In this document: positions 58,728 to 64,000 of the stretch, piece by piece
Numbering within the stretch: position 1 is the stretch's first letter
Layout: each line of letters opens with the position of its first letter
Source of the DNA: Spiribacter salilacus
Lineage (GTDB): Bacteria > Pseudomonadota > Gammaproteobacteria > Nitrococcales > Nitrococcaceae
Assembly (NCBI RefSeq): GCF_009649225.1
Contig: NZ_WJPP01000004.1
Location: forward strand, 293,575 to 357,574
Direction of reading: 5' to 3'
DNA: 64,000 bases
Program-made: the position numbers and the translations under genes
Notes under the pieces: model-generated
What the model was told of the DNA's origin: nothing
Seen by the model: the letters and a program-made list of their open reading frames with translations, nothing else
Databases searched by the model: none

Positions 58728-59768
58728 CTACGGGCAGGGGTTGGACTGCGCCGCGTGCACCGCTTCAATTTCTTCAATCACCGCATCGGATAGCGTGAGT
58801 TGATCGCTGGCTAGGTTGATTTCTAGCTGCTCTAGTGTGGTGACGCCAATAATGTTGCTGGTCACAAACGGCCGTGAAGTAACCCATGCTAGTGCCATCT
58901 GTGAGGGATCTAACCCATGGCGTTTGGCAATGTTTACATACTCGCGCGTGGCGGCTACCCCGGGTTCACGTGAGTAGCGCTGAAATTGTTCGAACAACGT
59001 GAGCCTTGCACCGGCCGGCGCATCGTTGTCGAGGTATTTACCACTGAGCACACCAAACGCCAGTGGTGAGTAGGCCAGCAAGCCCACGTTTTCTCTTTGC
59101 GACACCTCAGCCAACCCCACCTCGTAACTACGATTGAGCAGGCTGTAAGGATTCTGCACACTCACCATGCGCGGTAAGTTGTGTTCTGCGGCCAATTGCA
59201 GAAAGCTCATCGTGCCCCAGGCAGACTCATTGGATAAGCCCACATAACGGATTTTGCCGGCATCAATCAGAGACTGCAGGGCCTCAAGCGTTGCCAGCAT
59301 CTGTGGCCGTGGGTCAGGCTCTTTGGGGCTGCCGGTAAAGCCAAGTCGACCAAAGAAATTACTCTGTCTAGCAGGCCAATGCAGCTGGTAGAGATCAATC
59401 GTATCGGTCTGCAGGCGCTGCAGCGAGGCATCCACCGCTTCGTTAAGTTCTTTGGGGTTAAAGTCACCCGTGCGATGCGGCATTGAGCCTAATCCTGGGC
59501 CCGCGATTTTTGTGGCCAATACCAGATCGTCTCGACCGCCGCGGGCTTTGAGCCATTCCCCAATCATCCGCTCGGTTTCGCCTTGGGTTTGTTTTTCTGC
59601 AGGCACCGGATACATCTCGGCGGTATCGATAAAGTTAATGCCCGCCGCCACGGCCCGGTCGAGTTGCGCAAACGCATCGGCCTGCGTGTTCTGCTTGCCG
59701 AATGTCATTGTGCCCAAACAAAGCGCGCTGACAGAAAGCCCGCTATCACCTAGTGGTCTTTGTTCCAT
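58728..59768 (-). CDS. tas: NADP(H)-dependent aldo/keto reductase, Tas-like
   Basis: A 346-residue aldo/keto reductase, identical in length to E. coli Tas. LGDSGLSVSALCLGTMTFGKQNT, the catalytic Asp-Tyr region FIDTAEMYPVP, Lys in VLATKIAG and His in LYQLHWPARQSNFFG are visible, and the C-terminus holds the cofactor-binding SNIIGVTTLEQLEINL. The ATG at 59768 has GAGG 7 nt upstream. Substrate unknown; Tas-type enzymes act on varied aldehydes. Confidence 0.85.
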   Translation of the reverse strand: MEQRPLGDSGLSVSALCLGTMTFGKQNTQADAFAQLDRAVAAGINFIDTAEMYPVPAEKQTQGETERMIGEWLKARGGRDDLVLATKIAGPGLGSMPHRTGDFNPKELNEAVDASLQRLQTDTIDLYQLHWPARQSNFFGRLGFTGSPKEPDPRPQMLATLEALQSLIDAGKIRYVGLSNESAWGTMSFLQLAAEHNLPRMVSVQNPYSLLNRSYEVGLAEVSQRENVGLLAYSPLAFGVLSGKYLDNDAPAGARLTLFEQFQRYSREPGVAATREYVNIAKRHGLDPSQMALAWVTSRPFVTSNIIGVTTLEQLEINLASDQLTLSDAVIEEIEAVHAAQSNPCP

Positions 59769-59838
59769 TTGAATCCTCAAAAAACTGATCAAAAAGTTAG
59801 CACGCAAGGCTAACATTTTCCTCAACACGACAGGGACA

Positions 59839-59868
59839 TTGCTAAATAACTAGTTTTATAGTTATATT
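59839..59868 (+). promoter_or_regulatory. Promoter and inverted repeat of the ArsR-like gene
   Basis: TTGCTA (-35, 59839-59844) and TATATT (-10, 59863-59868) are 18 nt apart. Between them a perfect inverted repeat ATAACTA-GTTTTA-TAGTTAT (59846-59865) is placed as expected for an ArsR/SmtB-family repressor. The -10 ends 7 nt before the ATG (59876), so the transcript may be leaderless. Confidence 0.6.
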
Positions 59869-59875
59869 GGGCGGC

Positions 59876-60169
59876 ATGAAATCAGAAACGTTTCAAAGCC
59901 GCGCTTTTGCTGCACTCGGTAATGAGGCAAGGCTGGGCATTTTTCGGCTGCTGGTGCGGGCGGGAAAAGACGGGTTGTGCGTGGGGGATATCGGCGAACA
60001 CTTTGGTTTTAAGCCATCAACGCTAGCCCATCACCTAGGCACCTTGGTGCATGCCGGCCTAGTGATTCAAGAGAAAAAAGGGCGAGAGGTTTATAGCCGG
60101 GTTGATTATGAGGCCATGAACGGGCTGCTCGACTTCCTAACTGAGGAGTGTTGTAGCGGTGTCAATTAA
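59876..60169 (+). CDS. ArsR/SmtB-family transcriptional regulator
   Basis: A 97-residue winged-helix protein: RAFAALGNEARLGIFRLLVRAGKDGLCVGDIGEHFGFKPSTLAHHLGTLVHAGLVIQEKKGREVYSRVDYEAM is a classic ArsR fold. A Cys pair at the tail (EECCSG) may be the thiolate sensor for arsenite or another soft metal, or a redox sensor. It starts at 59876 (a TTG 9 nt earlier is in frame) and overlaps the permease by 11 bp. It probably represses its own operon through the adjacent inverted repeat. Confidence 0.85.
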   Translation: MKSETFQSRAFAALGNEARLGIFRLLVRAGKDGLCVGDIGEHFGFKPSTLAHHLGTLVHAGLVIQEKKGREVYSRVDYEAMNGLLDFLTEECCSGVN

Positions 60170-61154
60170 TCGGATTTGGCTCGTTAGTTTGGGCATCATT
60201 TTGCTGCTGGTGCTTATTGACCGCGCGCAAGCATTAGATAGCGTTGTCTTTACCGCAAATGCCTTGGCCACCACGGCGCCTTATTTGCTGTTATCGATCT
60301 TTATTGCGGCCTGGGCTGGAGCAACGGGTGCGGATAATCTGATCGCTGGCGCGTTTAGTGGCTCACCCCTTGTGATGATCGGGTTGGCGGCTGTGGCGGG
60401 TGGTTTTTCGCCTTTTTGCTCGTGCGGAGTAATACCGCTGATTGCTGCGCTGCTGGCCATGAATGTGCCCTTATCGGCAGTAATGGCTTTTTGGCTTGCC
60501 TCCCCCATCATGGATCCGTCTATGTTTGTACTGACGACCGGCGTGATTGGCCTTGAGTTTGCGGTAGCCAAAACGTTGGCGGCGCTGGGGCTGGGTATTA
60601 CCGGTGGGTTAGTGGTGCATGCACTCACTATTTCGGGTGGATTGACTGACCCACTGCGCCCGGGCATTGGTAGTGGTGGTTGTGGTGGGCGCAAAGTTCG
60701 CGACCCTCAGCCGGTGATATGGCGCTTTTGGACGGACGCTGACCGCCGCGCTAAGTTTTTCAAGGAAGCGCGCAGTATCACGCTTTTCTTGGCCCGTTGG
60801 CTGACGTTGGCCTTTTTATTGGAAAGCCTGATGTTGGCCTTTGTGCCCGCAGAAAGCGTAACGGCGCTGTTGGGCGGCACTGGCGTAGGCCCAACCGCCA
60901 TTGCCACCTTAGTGGGTGTGCCGGCTTACTTGAATGGGTATGCCGCTCTGCCACTAGTCGGTGGCCTGCTGGAGCAGGGGATGGCGCCGGGCGCAGGGCT
61001 TGCCTTTTTGGTTGCCGGTGGTGTGACCTCCATTCCGGCGGCATTAGCCGTTTGGGCGCTGGTCCGCTTGCCCGTATTTGCCCTTTATATTGCGCTATCG
61101 CTGGGTGGCGCATTTACCATTGGCCTTTTGTATACGGCATGGACTGCGCTGTGA
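60159..61154 (+). CDS. COG0701 permease (ArsP/YraQ-like)
   Basis: A 331-residue protein of about eight to ten helices. The signature GFSPFCSCGVIPLIAALL (paired Cys) near residues 85-95, and the second GVPAYLNGYAALPLVGGLL, identify COG0701 permeases, some of which (ArsP) expel organoarsenicals. The CGG-rich linker (GSGGCGGRKV) adds a further Cys. The GTG at 60159 overlaps the regulator by 11 bp. With an ArsR regulator, export of a thiol-reactive compound is likely but the substrate is open. Confidence 0.85.
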   Translation: MSINRIWLVSLGIILLLVLIDRAQALDSVVFTANALATTAPYLLLSIFIAAWAGATGADNLIAGAFSGSPLVMIGLAAVAGGFSPFCSCGVIPLIAALLAMNVPLSAVMAFWLASPIMDPSMFVLTTGVIGLEFAVAKTLAALGLGITGGLVVHALTISGGLTDPLRPGIGSGGCGGRKVRDPQPVIWRFWTDADRRAKFFKEARSITLFLARWLTLAFLLESLMLAFVPAESVTALLGGTGVGPTAIATLVGVPAYLNGYAALPLVGGLLEQGMAPGAGLAFLVAGGVTSIPAALAVWALVRLPVFALYIALSLGGAFTIGLLYTAWTAL

Positions 61155-61999
61155 TTCAGATCATTGTTGATATTAGCGAACTACAAGTGGGTGATGTCCT
61201 GCTAGCGCCCGTGGGAACTACCACTCCTCAGCATCAAGTGGAGCGCCTACAGGTTAACGGTGTGCGCGTGGTTGAAATGCTGCGCGAGCCCACCCTGGAA
61301 TTGGCAGCAGTAAGGCTTGAGGCCACGGCCGAGCAGGCGCAGCTGACCTACACCATCAATGAATCCCGCGCGGGTAGTGTCTATCCTGAAGCGGCCTTTC
61401 GGCCTAGTCATAATGTCTATACTCAGCCCGCTGTTGAGTTGGCTGAGCACAGTCGTGAGGTTGTAGCGCGCGCGGGAGGTGGGTATGCCGGCATCGCGGC
61501 ACTAGTGGCCGAGGCGGAAAGTCGCTTTGCGTATGCCCACCCCGATGTGCGTTTTACCGATGGGCTTGATCAGGTCCCGTATCTATCTTGTGGCACCACT
61601 CCCGGGTCCTGTATTGATATCAATACTTACTTAATGGCGAGCCTGCACTCAGCAGGCTACGAAGCCGGGTATTTTTTCGGTTACTTTTTTCCGGCAGAAA
61701 ACAACGGGCGGGCACGAGATCATCATTGCTGGGTGGTTACTCGCTGTCAGGGCGAGGTAATCGAATGGGATATTGCCCATCATCTAAAAGCAGGCCTTGG
61801 ACCCACTCAACCGGGGCTAAACCCCCGCCCAGGCTGGCGTGTGGCGTTAGGGCATACCATGGGGCATGTCTATCCCACCGCGCTGGGTGAGGCATCCGTT
61901 CGATTGCTTGCCGAACCCCACCGCATCACCGCAGAGGGGCATTGTGAGCGTGTGGTGGTGGGGATTCAGGCGCTTGACACCAGTAGGCAGCGAGCGTAA
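61151..61999 (+). CDS. Transglutaminase-like cysteine hydrolase
   Basis: A 282-residue protein with a papain/transglutaminase-type triad: Cys154 in TTPGSCIDINTYLMASLHSAGYEAG, His191/192 in ARDHHCWVVT and Asp207 in VIEWDIAHH. The first 100 residues form a beta-rich domain (DVLLAPVGTTTPQHQVERLQV) I cannot name. GTG at 61151 overlaps the permease by 4 bp (GTGA); an ATG 12 nt earlier is also in frame. It has no signal peptide, so it is cytoplasmic. It completes an ArsR-permease-hydrolase operon I have not seen described; the target may be a peptide or a small amide. Confidence 0.7.
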   Translation: MIQIIVDISELQVGDVLLAPVGTTTPQHQVERLQVNGVRVVEMLREPTLELAAVRLEATAEQAQLTYTINESRAGSVYPEAAFRPSHNVYTQPAVELAEHSREVVARAGGGYAGIAALVAEAESRFAYAHPDVRFTDGLDQVPYLSCGTTPGSCIDINTYLMASLHSAGYEAGYFFGYFFPAENNGRARDHHCWVVTRCQGEVIEWDIAHHLKAGLGPTQPGLNPRPGWRVALGHTMGHVYPTALGEASVRLLAEPHRITAEGHCERVVVGIQALDTSRQRA

Positions 62000-62034
62000 T
62001 TCTGGGTAGACCTAGCTCAGGTTACCTAAGGCAC

Positions 62035-62313
62035 ATGAAACACTACAACGTTCACGATGCTAAAACGCAGTTGTCTCAATTAATCGCTAAAGCAGAGGCG
62101 GGCGAGCCGATTATCATCGCAAGGGCGGGGAAGCCCGTTGTACGAATGATTGCTATCGAAAGTCCGCCGGTCAGTAAGCGAAGCCGCCTTGGATTTTTGC
62201 GCGGTCATATCAAAGTGCCAGAAGATTTTGATCGTATGGGCCAAGAGGAAATACGTCAGTCACCGAGTTGGGTGATAACACGAGAAAAAATTGGTGGGCG
62301 GTACTGGGATTGA
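62035..62313 (+). CDS. Phd/YefM-type antitoxin, orphan and truncated
   Basis: A 92-residue frame whose first part (MKHYNVHDAKTQLSQLIAKAEAGEPIIIARAGKPVVRMIAI) is a typical Phd/YefM antitoxin, and LGFLRGHIKVPEDFDRMGQEEI is the toxin-binding tail of VapC-partner antitoxins. After that the frame reads SPSWVITREKIGGRYWD into the tRNA-Val gene, unlike the family, and no toxin (PIN or RelE) follows. The 3' part therefore looks lost, probably by recombination next to the tRNA. A start at 62035 has AAGG 4 nt upstream. Confidence 0.7.
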   Translation: MKHYNVHDAKTQLSQLIAKAEAGEPIIIARAGKPVVRMIAIESPPVSKRSRLGFLRGHIKVPEDFDRMGQEEIRQSPSWVITREKIGGRYWD

Positions 62314-62366
62314 ACCAGTGACCCCTGCCGTGTGAAGGCAGTGCTCTCCCGCTGAGCTAACCGCCC
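62292..62366 (-). tRNA. tRNA-Val (anticodon CAC)
   Basis: The minus strand folds into a complete cloverleaf: acceptor GGGCGGT/ACCGCCC, D-loop AGCTCAGCGGGAGAGC, anticodon stem CTGCC/GGCAG with loop TTCACAC (anticodon CAC, Val), T-arm CACTGGTTCAATCCCAGTA and an encoded 3' CCA at 62292-62294. It is 75 nt. The antitoxin frame enters its 3' half, which makes the tRNA end a plausible integration site. Confidence 0.93.
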
Positions 62367-62436
62367 ATCTGCTTTTGAAGTTTAGAAACTCCCCGACAAG
62401 CTGTCAATGAACTGCCGATAAACTCATAAAAAAAGC

Positions 62437-62465
62437 TTGACGCATACTTCAGTTTGTCCTATCAA
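62437..62465 (+). promoter_or_regulatory. Promoter of the amiC-like gene
   Basis: TTGACG (62437-62442) and TATCAA (62460-62465) are separated by 17 nt. It would give an RNA leader of about 150 nt ending at the ATG at 62623. Confidence 0.55.
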
Positions 62466-62480
62466 TGGTTTTAACGGATT

Positions 62481-62494
62481 GGGCAAAGAAGCCC
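62481..62494 (+). promoter_or_regulatory. ANTAR hairpin 1
   Basis: GGGC-AAAGAA-GCCC: a four-base-pair GC stem (five with the flanking T/A) and hexaloop A-A-A-G-A-A with A at position 1 and G at position 4, the loop rule for ANTAR-domain RNA targets. A second copy is at 62552. Confidence 0.6.
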
Positions 62495-62551
62495 ATGCGA
62501 TGTAAATCGCGACCAGTTTTTACGGACAAACATACCGCCGTATAGCCGGCT

Positions 62552-62565
62552 GGGCATCGAAGCCC
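62552..62565 (+). promoter_or_regulatory. ANTAR hairpin 2, overlapping the terminator
   Basis: GGGC-ATCGAA-GCCC: same stem as hairpin 1 and the same loop rule (A1, G4). Its 3' arm (GCCC, 62562-62565) is part of the 5' arm of the terminator, so hairpin 2 and the terminator exclude each other, the expected ANTAR antitermination geometry. The gap between the hairpins (57 nt) is longer than usual and may itself fold. Confidence 0.6.
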
Positions 62566-62605
62566 CCTCGCGAGATCAGGCTGATCCCGCAGGGGGCTTT
62601 TTTGT
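62561..62605 (+). terminator. Leader terminator before the amiC-like gene
   Basis: Arms AGCCCCCT (62561-62568) and AGGGGGCT (62591-62598), an inner GCG/CGC and ATCAG/CTGAT stem, and a run of T follow (62598-62603). It ends 17 nt before the ATG at 62623, so it would block the gene unless antiterminated. Confidence 0.8.
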
Positions 62606-62622
62606 TTTGGGGTGAGCAGAAA

Positions 62623-63779
62623 ATGCAGAGCAAGACCAACATTAAGCTGGGCATGATTTTCTCTGAGACAGGCTCTTATGCAGCCCTGGGCCAGAGCATG
62701 CGTGCGGGTGCCATGTTGGCAATTGATGAAATCAATGCAAACGACAACGCTCGATACACCCTAGAGCCGATTGCTATCGACCCGGGCGGCATCACCGCGG
62801 CCTATGCAGAGGCGGCGCGCGAGCTGATTAGCAACTATGACATTACCCATGTATTTGGGTGTTATACCTCAGCGAGTCGTAAAGAGGTGTTGCCGGTTAT
62901 TGAGAAGTACGATGCGTTGTTATGGTATCCCTCGCATTACGAAGGTTTTGAAACCAGCGATAACGTTATCTATACCGGGGCATCGCCCAATCAGCACATT
63001 CTGCCGCTAGCTCGTCACCTCATTGCCAATCACGGCAAAAAAGCTGGTTTGTGGGCTCAAACTACATTTGGGCGTGGGAAAACAATCGGATTTTGCGGGA
63101 AGCGCTGAGCTCGGTAGGGGGTGAGGTTGTTGGCGAGCGTTATTTCCCCATTGGCGATACGGACTTTGCCGGGCTACCAGAAGCCATTGTGGCTGACCAG
63201 CCCGATTTTGTCTTCGTGACGCTAATTGGTGATTCCTGCTATCGCTTTATTCAAGAGCTTCGTCGCCAAGCCGATGCAGCGGGTATTGATCAGCCATCGG
63301 TAATGCCGGTTGCCAGTTGCAGCTTGTCAGAAGCCGAGCTGCCGCTGTTAGGCGATGATGCGGCGGGGCATTTATCGTCATCGGTGTACTTTTCAAGTAT
63401 TGATACGCCGCAAAATCAACATTTCACAGGGCTATGGAATCAGCAATTTTCCCATCTTGGTCGGGCATCGGCTGATGCGGAGGCAAGCTTCGTTGCCATT
63501 CATTTGCTAGCCAATGCGCTGGAAAAAGCCGCAGATACCAGTCTTGAGGCAGTCAGAGATGCCGTTCGTGGAATAGAGTTTCTGGCACCGCAGGGCCCGG
63601 TCACAGTGAACCAAGAAAATCTACATTGTGCGATGCGGCCGCGGATTGGTCGCTCTACCCAAGACTGCGATTTCCAAATTATTCATGAAGCCCGTGATTT
63701 GGTGCAGCCGGATCCCTACCTCGTTTGGGTTGACCCGATGTCTGAGCCAGAAAATGACTATTTGCGGGTGGTGAAATGA
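62623..63779 (+). pseudogene. AmiC-like amide/urea sensor, frameshifted
   Basis: Cytosolic type I periplasmic-binding-fold sensor homologous to Pseudomonas AmiC, which holds the antiterminator AmiR inactive. Frame 1 (62623-63108) reads KLGMIFSETGSYAALGQSMRAGAML, VFGCYTSASRKEVLPVIEKYDALLWYPSHYEGFE, and frame 2 (from about 63039) continues VGSNYIWAWENNRILREAL and YFSSIDTPQNQHF. A -1 shift in the A6 tract 63037-63042 joins them exactly: GKKSWFVGSNYIW matches AmiC GERVVFIGSDYIY in spacing. No signal peptide is present, so it is a sensor, not a UrtA-type receptor. The lesion could be real, a sequencing error, or a slippage site. The stop overlaps the next start (ATGA). Confidence 0.8.
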
Positions 63780-63874
63780 GGCAGCGGATTAAAAATAACT
63801 TTCGCGGCTATCGCGCCTTTTTAGTGGGCTTGGATGAAGCCAGTGCCGCGCAATTGAGGGTCATTTTGATGTAA
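63776..63874 (+). pseudogene. AmiR/ANTAR antiterminator remnant, truncated by an IS
   Basis: A 32-residue frame starts with ATGA overlap to the sensor gene and reads MRQRIKNNFRGYRAFLVGLDEASAAQLRVILM. NFRGYRAFLV and ASAAQLRVIL resemble the N-terminal receiver-like domain of AmiR/NasR-type ANTAR proteins. It stops at the IS boundary near 63870, so the ANTAR RNA-binding domain is missing. Its position, directly after amiC, matches the amiC-amiR order. Confidence is limited by the short fragment. Confidence 0.55.
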
Positions 63875-64000
63875 TGACCCCCGGGTTTCTGTACACCTTA
63901 TGACGCTAATGCTGGGTGTGCACTGGGTGCCGCATAGCCCAGAGACTGATGCGGCCGTTCGTTATTGTAAAACCGGATCCATTGCCCGACCACATGGCGT
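63870..64000 (-). mobile_element. IS3-family insertion sequence, one end
   Basis: The element end begins TGTAATGACCCCCGGGTTTC at 63870, fitting IS3-family terminal repeats that start with TG and have a C-rich block. Within it, the minus strand encodes an IS3-type OrfB C-terminus. The other end lies beyond the window, so target duplication cannot be checked. Confidence 0.75.
63898..64000 (-). CDS. IS3-family transposase OrfB, C-terminal fragment in window
   Basis: The reading AHVVGQWIRFYNNERPHQSL, followed by GYAAPSAHPALAS, ends at a TAA (63898-63900). YNNERPHQSLGY is the standard C-terminal motif of the DDE integrase domain of IS3-family transposases. The gene continues past the window end. 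It disrupts the amiR-like gene. Confidence 0.85.
   Translation of the reverse strand, partial: RHVVGQWIRFYNNERPHQSLGYAAPSAHPALAS

Noticed and set aside
62437..62622. Guanidine (ykkC-type) riboswitch upstream of the amiC-like gene
   Set aside because: None of the conserved guanidine-riboswitch blocks is visible, whereas the two A1/G4 hexaloop hairpins and overlapping terminator fit ANTAR control better.
63037..63042. Programmed -1 ribosomal frameshift
   Set aside because: The in-frame slip site is C-AAA-AAA-G, not the canonical X-XXY-YYZ. Not excluded, but a lesion, sequencing error or transcriptional slippage is at least as likely.
62623..63779. UrtA-type urea transporter receptor
   Set aside because: There is no signal peptide and the next frame resembles an AmiR antiterminator, so a cytosolic AmiC-type sensor is the better reading.

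Overview
The window reads as a compact, moderate-GC gammaproteobacterial chromosome. Evidence for the class: HflD next to MnmA, the ClpS/ClpA/InfA/Bpt/Aat block, FtsK-LolA-SerS, MutS beside a 7Fe ferredoxin, soluble transhydrogenase SthA, and a lexA-imuA-imuB-dnaE2 mutagenesis cassette. A TRAP carrier and an SbtA-type bicarbonate carrier would suit a marine or saline habitat, but I cannot name a genus. Genes are tightly packed: many overlap by 4-40 bp, several convergent pairs overlap at their 3' ends, and divergent genes are separated by little or nothing.

Layout: 1-7.1 kb (minus) recQ, an OmpA-like protein and the SOS cassette dnaE2-imuB-imuA-lexA. 7.2-14.1 kb (plus) relA, a secreted nuclease, a coiled-coil periplasmic protein, a diguanylate cyclase and ppx. 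14.1-18 kb (minus) ppk, a thioesterase and sthA. 18-25.2 kb (plus) malate synthase G, then a TRAP transporter (dctP-dctQ-dctM) joined to an amidase and a 57-residue membrane protein. 25.2-29.7 kb (minus) acnA, hflD, mnmA. 29.8-35.3 kb the N-degron block: clpS and clpA forward, infA, bpt, aat and an acyltransferase reverse. 35.3-43 kb ftsK, lolA, serS, a GNAT protein, the queuosine-precursor transporter yhhQ, a MATE exporter and hisC. 43-47 kb a ferric-iron ABC transporter split over three transcription units with Fur-like sites. 47-57.4 kb slipin, xerD, fdxA, mutS, an sbtA-sbtB-like bicarbonate pair and a YhaO/YhaN-like nuclease-ATPase pair. 57.4-62 kb a DUF1127-like small protein, a LysR regulator, an aldo/keto reductase and an ArsR-permease-transglutaminase operon. 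62-64 kb an accessory patch: an orphan antitoxin running into a tRNA-Val gene, then an amide-sensing amiC/amiR-like locus that is frameshifted and cut by an IS3-family element.

Most interesting points. (1) The 150-nt leader of the amiC-like gene has two hairpins, each with a GGGC/GCCC stem and a hexaloop with A at position 1 and G at position 4; the second overlaps the 5' arm of a strong terminator just before the gene. This is the architecture of ANTAR antitermination, and the cognate amiR-like gene is a fragment cut by the IS. (2) Several genes (lexA, relA, clpS, sbtA, the arsR-like gene, probably yhhQ) have a -10-like hexamer ending 6-8 nt before the start codon and mostly no Shine-Dalgarno, suggesting frequent leaderless mRNAs. 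(3) lexA and relA are divergent around one SOS box. (4) Two little-understood modules deserve study: the YhaO/YhaN-like pair with a long C-terminal extension, and the ArsR-permease-transglutaminase operon.
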